Assembly: GCA_001414345.1 (NCBI GenBank)
Contig: LLCB01000054.1
Location: 62,001 to 126,000, forward strand
Length of the DNA: 64,000 bases
Direction: 5' to 3'
From: Hymenoscyphus infarciens
Lineage: Eukaryota > Ascomycota > Leotiomycetes > Helotiales > Helotiaceae
The notes below the pieces were generated by a model. It was not told the DNA's origin and ran no database searches. It saw only the letters and a program-made list of their open reading frames with translations. Every line of letters starts with the position of its first letter. Positions within the stretch are counted from its first letter, which is position 1. The position numbers and the translations under genes are program-made. Positions 35,422-45,510 of this stretch are shown one piece after another.

Positions 35422-36585
35422 CTTGGCGATATGTATGGAGGTGGGGTTTGTTTGAGTTGTTGATTTGATATGTTTTTGTGGATAGAGACTTTGATTGGGT
35501 AGAAAAGATTGAAGCTGGCGTGGGTATTTGGGGAAGGATTATGTGATTAAAGTTTGGATTGGCCGGAAAATAGGAAGACTTGCTTTCTTGGTATGGGGTA
35601 GAGAAATGAATGTGAGCGCAGCTGGGGAAAAAAAGAGGAGAAGCTGGGGCGATTGACAGATTACTTATAGGGACCCGTGGACCCAGGACAGACAAGCAAG
35701 CCAAGCATCTCAAGACTTCGGACGACTGGCCATTGTTGACATGTTCCAGAGAAAATGGCGACCAAGCAGGGCTCTGAGGGCACTTCACTTCCAAGAGCTC
35801 CTCCGCATATGAGCCAAGTTCAGCCAGGAAGAGCGAGCAAATTGAAGATTTGGGGGTTGTTGAAACAGCAAACCTATCAAGGTCTATCGGGCCAGACTCT
35901 CACCGGGTGGGATTTACCTTGGCGGTGGTAGGAAGGGGGACTTTTTCTTCTTCAGAGGGGGGAGTTGGACATAAAGGCCAAGAGGCTCTTGAGGTATAAG
36001 TCAAAGCTTATGAGACAGCTGGGCGGGATGTTGTTGGATTTTGCTGCACTCTGAGCCTCCCCGCTGGAACTGTGACACGTGCCAATGCTGGGCGCCGGTC
36101 TGATGATCATAGAGTTCTTCTAAATGCGTTCAGACGAGACGCGTAGCATAACCGCCAAGCGCGATGACAGGAACAAGCGAGTTTTGAGAAACTTCCACAA
36201 AGGTACGTAGGTAGGCTTTATCCTGAGGACGAGACTTGTATTGGGAAGGGGGAATGGAGTCATAGTATAGGTGGTGAGGCTAAATTATTTGGTAGGGAAT
36301 TCTCTTGTCGAGTTGAGAGAGAGGTAATATGCCGCTCTGCAGAGAGGAAACCGCCAAAATACGGAGAATTAGTCGGTCCGTATTCAGGGGTAAGCGATAT
36401 TCAACTCTCATTGGCCTGCCATGCGGCTCTCGGACAATTCTTCGATCACGTGCGTCATCTGCAAACCATATCTGCGCCTTATAGGTGACCCACAAGTCCC
36501 CCTTATGAAACACCAGACTCTCAGATGCAACGTCAATAGTCGAATCGCACCTCCAACACCCAACTACACAGCCAAGCACAATACC
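35422..36585. promoter_or_regulatory. Divergent intergenic region
   Basis: 1.16 kb between the divergent secreted-protein and dioxygenase genes, so it contains both promoters. A GACACGTGCC site lies near 36070. No gene is recognised. Confidence 0.5.
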
Positions 36586-37840
36586 ATGGTCAATCTGTCC
36601 CAATTGGGTTACCTCGCGGCCATTATCCCCCTTTACGTGCTGATCTGGGTGCCTCTGCAAAATCTACTTTTCGGTTCTGCAGCTCCACGACCCTCAGACC
36701 CCTCTGCCGCCATTTTCAACAGTTCTTTCATCGCTTCAGATGACCCGGTAGAATGCCCTCCTCATGCCTACAACACCTTTACTCTCTCGCATGAACCTCT
36801 GATCATCTATGTGGAGGATTTCCTTAGTGAAAAAGAATCAGAGCATCTTCTCCAGATCAGGTAGGGATTTCTCTCTTGTTCTTGCCATTTCTCAAGCCAT
36901 GTTCAAAGAGTGGATTAGATGATAATCAAAACGCTTGGGTTGGAAGCTTCTTCTTGTCTTTGACCAGATCTATCTGAGGGATGCGTGGGAAATCTGGAGA
37001 GACGCCCTCCCTGTTGCCTCATCGAAGCTTCTTTTGTTTTGTGGATTCTGGGATTTTCTGCCCAGCTGCCCAGCGATATCCCCAGTTTCTCCAGATTCTT
37101 GTCAAGATATTCCATCTGTACGGTACAGCTGTGGATTCTACCAAGACACTAAGAGCTGGAAAAGCAAAGTCAAGCAATTCCAAGGCTTTCCCGAAATTGA
37201 AATGTCCTGACTCTCTAACCTGGGGAATTCCCCAACAAATCTTCTTGTCCGAGACTTCCAAGATGCCACCGGCTGACCAGGAGAAAAATCATCTAGTGAA
37301 GACAAATATGCACCCTCAACAGTATCCACGGGAGCAGAAACCGCAATCCAAAAGGATATTCGGTTCAGCGAAGTTGCTCTCATCGACCGAGATGACACTG
37401 TTCGATGCATTGAACAACGTGCTCGTGCTTTCCAAGGCTGGCGACCAGATTTACACATCGAGCGGCTGAGAACGCAACGCTATGGCGTAGGTGGACATTA
37501 TAAAAACCATTTCGACTGGAGTGGTGCGAGTCGAGCAGCCGATCGAGTAAGTACATTTATGGTTTACGTGGATGCGAATTGCACTGGTGGCGGTACCAAT
37601 TTTCCACGGGTCGCTATGCCAAGCGTGGAGAAAGGGAGATGGTGCGATTTCTTAGAATGTGAGGATGGGTCAGATTGGGGAATTACCTTTAAACCCATCA
37701 AACGGAATGCCATATTTTGGATGAATCTAGCTCCCGATGGCAGGGGATACGAGGAGACCATCCATGCGGGATTACCTATATTGACGGGAACGAAGGTTGG
37801 ATTGAATATTTGGAGTTGGGGACCTGCCAGGAGGACGTAG
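36586..37840 (+). CDS. Prolyl-4-hydroxylase-type 2OG-Fe(II) dioxygenase, membrane-anchored
   Basis: Exons 36586-36860 and 37297-37840, 272 residues. The 436 bp intron was placed because its junction gives Q-I-S-E-D-K-Y and keeps frame; a GGCTGAC branch point lies upstream of CATCTAG. Residues ~6-28 form one membrane anchor (type II, as in ER prolyl hydroxylases). The P4Hc domain follows: RYGVGGHYKNHFDW gives iron ligands H163 and D165, IHAGLPILTGTKVGLNIW gives H248 and the 2-oxoglutarate-binding K258. VSTFMVYVDANCTGGGTNFP is a family block; the GTAAGT inside it is coding, not a donor. It probably hydroxylates a prolyl or similar residue in the secretory pathway; the substrate is unknown. Confidence 0.88.
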
Positions 37841-38877
37841 TCTGCAAGTCATGGTTAGATTCTGGTAATGATCCAAGAGTTCTGTGGGTTTCAGGTCAAG
37901 TTGATATATTTCTACCATCTCCCCTCAACGCCGCAAAAATTAGTAACAACCAAAGATTAGAAAGGGCGCACACCATAATTGACAGAGAGCTTGGGTGTTA
38001 AGAGATTAGAGAATCAACATTCCATGAGCATTTGCTTAGAGAACCACTGCCCCTGAAGATGATATTTAGCCGTACTCTTTGACCCAAGTCACATGTGCGT
38101 CTCCTTTTCTTGCGAGCCTCTCTTAGTCCTGCCAACTCAGTCCTTCATTTGGAAAATCGAACTCCCACCCTCGCTTCAAACACAGAGAACTGTCCACCCA
38201 TGTGGGAGGGGACCCAAGGGGCTGGGTTGGGTTAGGGGTGTCTTTTTCGCTATCGCTTTATATGAGGGACGAGGTCAGGAAGGAACGACCTAGGTAGGCA
38301 TCCGACCATGGTCGCAATGTCTCTCACCTTCTGACTTTACCAATTTCAACATTTCTTTTTCACGGCTTTCTCTTAACGTCACTATTTGCACGTCCAAGCT
38401 CAATCAAATTACGCTCTCTCTGCAGTTACCCGAAGCACGCTTCATCAAAAAATGTAAGTTCCAGAATCTTGACGGAAAGTATTTCCCAATCATATATCTG
38501 CTAGTCATTGCCAAGGAGCAAGGAAGTATCAATATATAAGAGATTTAGATTTGTGGGCAATGGTGGGGCCAGGCTGGCATACCGTGCTTCACAATGGAAA
38601 GGTTGCGGTTGTTTGGATATGTGATATTCAAAGTATGCAGAAGTAAAGCCATTAAGCGAGTGAATCACGCAGAGACCAAAGATCACCTGGCAACGTGTTT
38701 GTTCCTCGCGTCTCACCAAATACAAACGCGACTCTCTCCATCTCAACCCCAAATTACCCTGAGTGTGTGGTCAAACACAAAGATCCATTGTTTCCACATC
38801 AACGTCAAAACCAACCGCACCTCCCGCTTCCTCAGTCTTCATCCCCCACCGAACATACCTACAACCCAAATCCCAAA
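37841..38877. other. Intergenic, 1 kb
   Basis: 3' flank of the dioxygenase and upstream region of the next gene. Nothing else recognised. Confidence 0.5.
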
Positions 38878-40047
38878 ATGTCAACAACGCCAACATCGCT
38901 CCTCTTCTCGCCCTCCACTCCTCCGGCATCCACTCGACCTCCATCCGCCCCAGAAGACACGCCATATCCGCGACCTCGTTCCTTCAGCAACCCAGGAAGC
39001 TCACCACGAAGAAAGCTCACACTCACCCGTCGCAGATCGCAAAATAATTCCACGCGTCGAAGGGAAAATGGAAGCGCTCTCCTCTACACTTCACCCCCAA
39101 TGGAAACGCGTTCACGAGCCTGCTCCTCGGAAACTGTCATCCATCATTCGATCTCGCCGTCGCCTTCTGTTCCCCACTCTCCAAAGCCAAATGATAATTC
39201 ATCGAAACCAGACCAACCAATCAGCCTTGCCAACAAACCAGAAGTAACGCGCCGACAATCACTTCCTCTCCTCAACACTACAAACTTCCCACATCTGTCA
39301 TCGAACCGCCCCCCAACCATCATAACGCCAGTCGCGCCACAAGAAAAGGATCGTCTTGAATTAGTCTACAACCTTCTCACCTCCACCTTTCGATTCGAAT
39401 GGCGCTCCAAACTCCTCCCCGACACGCCTCTCTCACCTGTCAAGCAATTTCCATTCCCAGGAAGCCTGAAAGGGTCCAGCATTCAAAGCCAAAACGGTAA
39501 ACCCACTAGTCGAAAATTACAAAAACGAGCCTCCGTGAACCTAATGAGCTCACCACAACAACCCCTCCTTCGAAAGCCAAAGTCCACTGGTAATTTGCTC
39601 TCAACATACAACTCCAACTCTGTCCGAGGAACATCATCAATCCAATCCCAGATTGCACAAAACTCCCCTCAAGTACAGGGCGCGCAACAAGCACAAACAC
39701 AATCACCCCAAGCACCACTTCTCCAAATGGATCACCGTACCCCACCACTCCTTGTCGACGGTCGCAGAACCATCATCCCGATTCCCAAGTTCCAGCGAAC
39801 ATTGAAGATTTACTGGCGTAGAGGCTTGGATAAGAGAGCGTTACCCACTCATACTTTTCCCTCGCAGAATGTTAAAGGTACTACGACTTGTGGAACTGTT
39901 CCTACTTCAAATTCGAAATCGCATGATAGATTGGGGCCACGTGGGGAGACGGAGGTTTTAGTTAGGAGGGTTAAGATTCCGGGGAAGATTTGGTTTGAGA
40001 GGAACTTTATGGGGCGATGGGGGGAGTGTTGGGTTGAGAGATGTTGA
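38878..40047 (+). CDS. Unknown Ser/Pro-rich basic protein
   Basis: Single exon, 389 residues from the first ATG (MSTTPTSLLFSP). The frame is open further upstream but without a better start. The N-terminal two thirds is disordered and rich in Ser, Pro, Thr, Arg and Gln, with SP/TP sites (TPPAST, SPSPSVPHSP). A possibly folded patch is EKDRLELVYNLLTSTFRFEWRSKLLPD (~155-185), and the C-terminal ~70 residues look structured (IPKFQRTLKIYWRRGLDKRA, ending WFERNFMGRWGECWVERC). No family is recognised and function is unknown. Coding status rests on the 1.17 kb open frame and the ordered C-terminus. Confidence 0.65.
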   Translation: MSTTPTSLLFSPSTPPASTRPPSAPEDTPYPRPRSFSNPGSSPRRKLTLTRRRSQNNSTRRRENGSALLYTSPPMETRSRACSSETVIHHSISPSPSVPHSPKPNDNSSKPDQPISLANKPEVTRRQSLPLLNTTNFPHLSSNRPPTIITPVAPQEKDRLELVYNLLTSTFRFEWRSKLLPDTPLSPVKQFPFPGSLKGSSIQSQNGKPTSRKLQKRASVNLMSSPQQPLLRKPKSTGNLLSTYNSNSVRGTSSIQSQIAQNSPQVQGAQQAQTQSPQAPLLQMDHRTPPLLVDGRRTIIPIPKFQRTLKIYWRRGLDKRALPTHTFPSQNVKGTTTCGTVPTSNSKSHDRLGPRGETEVLVRRVKIPGKIWFERNFMGRWGECWVERC

Positions 40048-40925
40048 AGTAATCTCTACTTCTTCGTGTTTTTGAGCGTATCGTGCATGGCAGGGGATTT
40101 GAAAATCAGACGTTTAGACTCCTAAAACGAACTTCAAAAGGGCTAGGAGTATTTGTAGGAGGAGGTGTTTGAGTTTGAGGAGGAAAGAATGTGGGAGATT
40201 TTTGCAACAAGCATGAGAGCTTTTATATGTGTTGATATACCCTTTTCCTTTCTTCTATCAGGATTTTGCCTCTACCTGTTTGCTTAAGTCAGAGTGGCAA
40301 AATGGTCACTAGGAACTCCAACCTCGAAAAATTGTATGGAGATATAAAGTAGCTTCAAATTTACAGACAAAATCGACGATAAAGTTGGTGCTATGATGGA
40401 TACTAATTGCATGGAAAGAAAAGCAATCAGAGTAAGAAATATTTGGAGACCACGGGCAGCTGCGCTATAACGCCATGTAAAACTGCCTGGTTCGCTTTCA
40501 GCCGCGCAAGAGACGTTGAAACCTCGAAAAACAGGGTCAGCGAGGCTGTAGAGCATCTGAACTCTCAATTTTTGGGTGTATAGTAAGAAACAAAAGATAA
40601 TTCACACTGGGTTTTAGACAGTGAGGGTAACGATTTAGTTACTACTTACGCTCGAAATACATCGATTGTAAAACAACATCACAATCACGTAAACTGCATT
40701 TAAAAAGTCGTTGATCTCAGAATAGCTACTTCCTAAAAAATTCCCCCACTCGTACCTTCTTACGTCTGTCTTGTGTTACATACTCCGCAGCTCTCGAGAA
40801 TCGTTAGGTACACGTTGTCAGGAAGAACCTCACAATCTTGAGATTGTGAGATGGCTGTTTCCCAAATTCTCTTCAAGCCCATCGACAGCAAGGCTACCTA
40901 TTTTGTTCTCCTTTCAGGGTCCTTT
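40048..40925. other. Intergenic, with possible remnant of a small membrane-protein gene (- strand)
   Basis: On the minus strand, 40556-40284 encodes a 90-residue frame with hydrophobic segments (LQIFLTLIAFLSMQLVSIIA), preceded by AG at 40557. A possible upstream exon near 40740-40650 reads EINDFLNAVYVIVMLFYNRC before a GTAAGT. A complete gene cannot be built because no start is found. It may be a fragment of a small multi-pass protein. A short palindrome (CTCACAATCT, TG, AGATTGTGAG) lies at 40832-40853. Confidence 0.3.
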
Positions 40926-41601
40926 TCAGCGACTAAAGCCAGAGATTAGAGAAACCATGAATCAACAACCAAAGAAAACATACCTATGCGCATTACTCCT
41001 CACAGCTGTCAGGTTCATTCTGGCAGGAATAACCTTTCCCCGAACTCCAAACCCAGCAAGCAGACCATAAACTCCAGTACCACGCTCCAAACCTAGTAAC
41101 CGAATCCATTCATTCGCCTGTCTGATATACAGAGTGGACCCACAACCATGAAAGGCCTCTGACCTAGACTTCGCTTCTTGAGGATCCATTTGAAGATGGT
41201 CATTGTACACGTTTAGAAGCCATTCACGGCACTCTGCATTGGTCCAGAGCCCTAGAACATGGGGTAGTCAGTGGTTGCTTATCAAGGAGTGTCGGGATTC
41301 GTCACAGAATAATACGGGTGTGCAGGAATGATCGAGGAATGATTCAAGAGTGCTCCAGGTGGAAAGGGAAAGGGAAAGTGGGAGAAGAGTGTCCCCGTTA
41401 CCTACATTGGGGTGGGTTTGTGGCTTTGATTGCTCGTTTCTTAAAGAGGTAGTTTCGAAGTCCTTTTGGGGATTTGACTGGTTTTTCATCAAGAGTGGGT
41501 TTGGAGGTGGCCTTTGAATCATGAGTTAGATCGTATGAAGGGGGGACGTCGTTTCTTGGCTGTCCACTGCATCGCTTGAGCCAATCGCGAAGGAATCCCA
41601 T
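40926..41601 (-). CDS. Small unknown protein, paralogue of the 63 kb relic
   Basis: Proposed exons 41601-41406, 41251-40984 and 40932-40926, 156 residues. Alternatively, if the last intron (40983-40933) is retained, the protein ends at 40962 with 161 residues. It starts MGFLRDWLKRCSG. A possibly helical, SAM-like region reads LWTNAECREWLLNVYNDHL, then HGCGSTLYIRQANEWIRLLG and GVYGLLAGFG. The first intron (154 bp, GTAGGT..TTCTAG) is missing in the 63 kb copy at exactly this point. The gene stops soon after the position where the 63 kb copy has a longer C-terminal exon, so it may be truncated. Function unknown. Confidence 0.55.
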
Positions 41602-41774
41602 GGTTTTCTGTATTCTGGCTTTGGTTTTCGAAAATATACCTATTACGGCCAGGGGAGGTCGAAGAAACGTAGGATTAATTGAGACGCGAGTTCGATTTGG
41701 AATACTGGTGAACAAATCGAGGAAGACTCGAAGTCAGAACTGCCGGAGAGATAAGTGAGCTCCTAAGCTACTAC

Positions 41775-41865
41775 TTGCAACGGCTCTAGACGATAGTTCA
41801 GAATGGAGGTGCTAAAAGTGTCGCTTCTGGAGCTAGACCACACTACACTCGGCAGTTGAAGAACC
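41775..41865 (+). repeat. Fragment related to 63855-63945
   Basis: Both carry GTGTCGCTTCTGGAGCT / ATGTCGCTTCTGGAGCT, then CCACACTA and CGGCAGTTGA, preceded by AATGGMGGTGCT. At 63 kb this marks the end of the paralogue's last exon. Here only the end remains, in the orientation opposite to the neighbouring gene. Confidence 0.85.
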
Positions 41866-42624
41866 GGTCATCACCTCGGTGAAATGCTTGCTAATTGACT
41901 ACTATTCCCTAGACCCTCTATGTTCTACACGTGAGGTCGTAATAGGCGCCGTTAGTCAGAGTACTTTAAACAGACAGAGAAACTAGAACACTGACGAATA
42001 AGGAGAACAATTAGAATAGTACGCGTTTGGACAGGACCAATTGAAGACGTCAAATATTGAATACACGCCTCACTTGAGCGTGCTTGATACTAAACAAACA
42101 AAAGAAAAACCATAGCAACCCTTTCACCTCAACTCCTTCTGTGTCCACGCCCAACTGGTGAAATCTGGCATCTAGCACTAGGATCGCTGTAGGAAAAAAA
42201 AACAAAAAAATAGCAAAAAAGTCTACTCAGTAAGGGGTCAAAATCGCTCCACCAGCACGGCTCAGAAGTTGCTCCCTCCCTTCTTTAGTACCAAGGCAAC
42301 CTAGAAGACACTATTTTCTCCTCGTTGCTTCCTTTCAAGATTTCGACCAGGAGCCTGAGACCCAATGGCGCTAGCCAAAAGGAAGGGGCATTTTTATTTT
42401 CCTTAGTTGGTTCCGCAAAATTCTCCCCCCAAGATTTGACATCACTCCAACTTACTTACTCGTAGCGTAATTTTGGGCTCAGACTATTTCAATAGGCCTC
42501 AAGTATTCTTTCTTGAACTTGTTCTCGCGAAGAGAGTAGTTTCTGACGTAGTAGACAGCAAAAGCGACATTGGGTCATCTCTGCCTACTTAGTTTGTTGT
42601 TCTACCTTTTTAGAGCAATTGAAG

Positions 42625-43026
42625 GCCATTGATTTAAATGCTTGGGACAATTTTGAATATTAATCCAATTGGATCAGAACAATGAAGGTACATTGCTCTG
42701 AAGATTTAGGAAAGTGCGAGAAGTTTGACATAATAAACTATTTACTGCCGCTTTTGAAAAGTGCTTGTGAATTCAATATTGTGTTTGATTTGTCCATCTA
42801 AAAACATTGAAATTGGTTACAAGCAATTGAAGCAAACTCACAACAGCGCTGGAAGGTTTGTGGTGTACAATGGATTACTCACATCTTGTTTTGCAAACTT
42901 CCTTCCTTATATAAGATTAAATCTATTCTTATTTGGAATATTACTTGTAAATTTTTCTGTTTATTTTACAGTCTTAATAGACAGCAGAAATAGCATTGAT
43001 TACTTCAGGTTCGTACCTGCCTATCT
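42625..43026. repeat. Dispersed hairpin repeat, copy E (possibly split)
   Basis: 42636-42758 has AAATGCTTGGGACAATTTTG, TTAATCCAATTGGATCAGAA and TTTACTGCCGCTTTTG in the order seen in ABC intron 2. The CAGGTTCGTACCTGCCTA block lies ~250 bp further on at 43009-43026, whereas in intron 2 it sits on the other side. Confidence 0.7.
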
Positions 43027-43299
43027 TATTCATTGTTCTAGCTTTCTAGGGTAATTTAAGTGAATTCTCCTACCTAGTACAAAGTTGGAACAATGAACTT
43101 CAGAGGTATGGAGAGGCATGGGTCTGTCCATGCAAGGCTGAGACAAGGATGGTCACCTGTTTCCGCACTGATTCCGTGACATCCTCAAAGCCGGTATTTA
43201 GCCAAACGCGCTCACCCGCAACTGATAAGACATCACATCTCACTTTGCCTGCCTCCTTCCCACCAACATCCCACCAAAGACAAACCACCACCATGCACC

Positions 43300-45510
43300 A
43301 TGCCGCCTATGCAGAGAACCTTCCAGCTAGTGCCGGAAACGGTGGCCAAGCCGATATCCAGACCTCCTATGACCAGTAAAGCAGCGAAAAAAGCCTACCT
43401 CAAAGCGAACCAGGGCGGCCCAAAAGTGTCCAGAGCGGAACAACGCCGAATAGACAGGGAGGCAGTGGAGAGACTGAATAGGGAACATGAGAGAGAGAGA
43501 GCATCTGCTAAAGCAAAGGCTGCCAGGGAGAAGAAAGCTGCAAAGGCAAATGCTGAGAAGGAGGAGAGGAAGCGGAAGGGGATACCAGAGCCTAGTCGGT
43601 TTGTGAGGGCCAGTCAACCTACAATATCGCGATTTGTAAGGCCTGGGAATAAGAGGACATTGCAGGAGATGGAGGATGTGGAGGAGGAGGAAGATACACC
43701 GGCAGATGATACAATTGCAGAGGATACAATGGCAGGAGAGGTGGCTTTTGAGCCATCCGTGGAGGGGTTAGTAGATGATGCTGTGGTTGGGAAACCTATC
43801 ACAAAAACAGCCAACACGGAACCTCCTGCGAAGAAGATAGCGATGGACATGTCATCTGACGATGAGTTTGGAGACTTTCCATCATTGTCACAAAGCGATA
43901 TACTCCAGAAAATGGACAGCCCAATGCCTTCTTTCCAGGACCAAAAGGTGGTTTCAAAGCCAGCCCAGAAGGAACCATCAGACCCTGGATCAGACGACTT
44001 TCCCACCCTCTCACAATGCGAACTTTTAGAGAAGGGCAATCTACCCCCAGGAGCGATCACCATATCACGCAGTTGTACCCCGATTCCTCAGCGACCCTCA
44101 ACCAAATCTCCTCCGCCAGGGAAAGAATTACAGGAGCCTAAGCCAAAAGGTGATGGTTTTCGATTCACTGAGTCTCAATTACTAGCTGATATGGGAGGAA
44201 GTCATCCCCTCTCAGAGACTGCAGAGGCCAACAAAATATACGATGGATTGGACGTTGCCCAAACTGCCTCGAACCTGGCTACTGTTGCTGTCGCGCGGAA
44301 TACCGTAGTTAGCCAGACATCGCATACAACTCCTCGAACCATTAATTCTCCAAAACGACCATCGGCTTCTCGTACAGTCAACATGCCACCTCATAGGTCT
44401 ATGCCGTCTAGATATCCACTCCACGGACGCTCGGCCAACACCATGCCTCCGCCCGCGTTACCAAAAACACATAGGGCCACATCTTTCCCTCCAATAACTA
44501 GATCTTTGGTCCAGCAGACACCAGTCAGACAGTGGAAGAAGCCAGCACAGAATTCAGCACCAACTCCCACCCAAGCATTCATAGAAAACAATTTGGATGA
44601 TTTCTTTCCCAGCCCCAGCCAAGAAATACGCGAGTTGCTCGATGACATAGATGACATGCCATCCAATACACAGATTGCCAAAGAGCTGAGTCCCGTAAAG
44701 CAAAGACCAAAAGATATTAATGATCCATTGAAAGATTTATTTCCTACGCCGGACTTCGCAATTTCTTCTCAAGATATGCTAGAGATGGGCACCCCGAGTC
44801 GACCACCAAATCAGCCAGCTGGAAGGGATAATAGAACTGTCCATCAACCACTTCCTCGGAGCTCGCTCGGGAAAGAAACTATCATGAAACCTCCACAAAT
44901 ACTCCGTCAGACATCGAAAGGAAGAGATTTGGCACGGAGCAGCTCATTCAACAAGAGACATAAACTATCACCTCTTGAGCCACCTCTCCTTGAAAACGCG
45001 ACGAGGCCGCCGCCAAAGACTAACTTCACAGGGCCTCGGAGTAGAAATGAACCCCCGAAGGCTTATCTACCCCCTCATCAACTGATCCATCAGAAGAACA
45101 CCCATCCGAGATCCCAATCTGAATCCTGGTCCCCAAAACCACCTCCAATTCCGCCTAAGACTCCCCTCTCTCCACTACCAAAGAGGCGATTTTTCGTAGA
45201 AAAACCAGAAGACCAGCTCCATGCTGCTCTCTGGGAAAGCAAATTGGAAGCCAAAGCAGCGGAAAAGGCACGCCAGCAAGCTCAAGCCCAGGAAAAAGCA
45301 CGCCAACAGGCGGACGCCCAGGCAAAGGCGAAAGAAGAAGCTCAAGAATTGGCACGACGACAAGCTCAGATGGAGGCAAAGGCGAAGGTGTTGGTAAAAG
45401 AATCACCATCTGGAAACAAGAGGACCCTTCAAAGAGCACAAAGCTCTGTGACAGATTACGGGGATGATGAGCTTAGTGGGTGCTCCCAGGAGTTGCTTGC
45501 TTTATGTTGA
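43300..45510 (+). CDS. Unknown protein with repeated SQ-x-x-L motifs and a C-terminal coiled coil
   Basis: Single exon, 736 residues. A basic, Lys/Arg/Glu-rich helix-forming N-terminus (~25-110) is followed by a long disordered middle. At least five acidic or hydrophobic short motifs recur: DFPSLSQSDILQKM, DDFPTLSQCELLEKG, RFTESQLLADMG, FFPSPSQEIRELLDD, AISSQDMLEMG, plus SGCSQELLAL at the very end. A Glu/Gln/Ala-rich coiled coil lies at ~645-705. Many SP/TP sites are present. No named family is recognised. Basic stretches suggest a nuclear protein, and the repeated SQ motifs could be docking or kinase sites; both are inference. Confidence 0.8.
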   Translation: MPPMQRTFQLVPETVAKPISRPPMTSKAAKKAYLKANQGGPKVSRAEQRRIDREAVERLNREHERERASAKAKAAREKKAAKANAEKEERKRKGIPEPSRFVRASQPTISRFVRPGNKRTLQEMEDVEEEEDTPADDTIAEDTMAGEVAFEPSVEGLVDDAVVGKPITKTANTEPPAKKIAMDMSSDDEFGDFPSLSQSDILQKMDSPMPSFQDQKVVSKPAQKEPSDPGSDDFPTLSQCELLEKGNLPPGAITISRSCTPIPQRPSTKSPPPGKELQEPKPKGDGFRFTESQLLADMGGSHPLSETAEANKIYDGLDVAQTASNLATVAVARNTVVSQTSHTTPRTINSPKRPSASRTVNMPPHRSMPSRYPLHGRSANTMPPPALPKTHRATSFPPITRSLVQQTPVRQWKKPAQNSAPTPTQAFIENNLDDFFPSPSQEIRELLDDIDDMPSNTQIAKELSPVKQRPKDINDPLKDLFPTPDFAISSQDMLEMGTPSRPPNQPAGRDNRTVHQPLPRSSLGKETIMKPPQILRQTSKGRDLARSSSFNKRHKLSPLEPPLLENATRPPPKTNFTGPRSRNEPPKAYLPPHQLIHQKNTHPRSQSESWSPKPPPIPPKTPLSPLPKRRFFVEKPEDQLHAALWESKLEAKAAEKARQQAQAQEKARQQADAQAKAKEEAQELARRQAQMEAKAKVLVKESPSGNKRTLQRAQSSVTDYGDDELSGCSQELLALC

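Larger units (their letters stand above)
41602..43299. other. Intergenic, 1.7 kb, with repeat fragments
   Basis: Contains a fragment of the 3' end of the 63 kb paralogue (41775-41865) and copy E of the dispersed hairpin repeat (42625-43026). Otherwise A+T-rich with no recognised gene. The last ~200 bp is the promoter of the next gene. Confidence 0.55.

Noticed and set aside
36931..37469. Frames within the dioxygenase intron region
   Set aside because: They cross the intron; the two-exon model restores the P4H family sequence.
38695..38877. Upstream start of the Ser/Pro-rich protein at 38695
   Set aside because: The codon is GTG and the added residues have no support; ATG 38878 is preferred.
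38594..39247. 217-residue plus-strand frame
   Set aside because: Overlaps the Ser/Pro-rich gene in another frame and is Arg/His/Pro-rich without structure.
24162..41601. A secondary-metabolite cluster around the ABC transporter, dioxygenase and oxidoreductase relic
   Set aside because: No backbone enzyme (PKS, NRPS, terpene synthase) and no pathway regulator is seen; the genes are far apart and mixed with housekeeping genes.
43614..44063. 149-residue minus-strand frame
   Set aside because: Antisense of the 736-residue protein, low-complexity Ser-rich.
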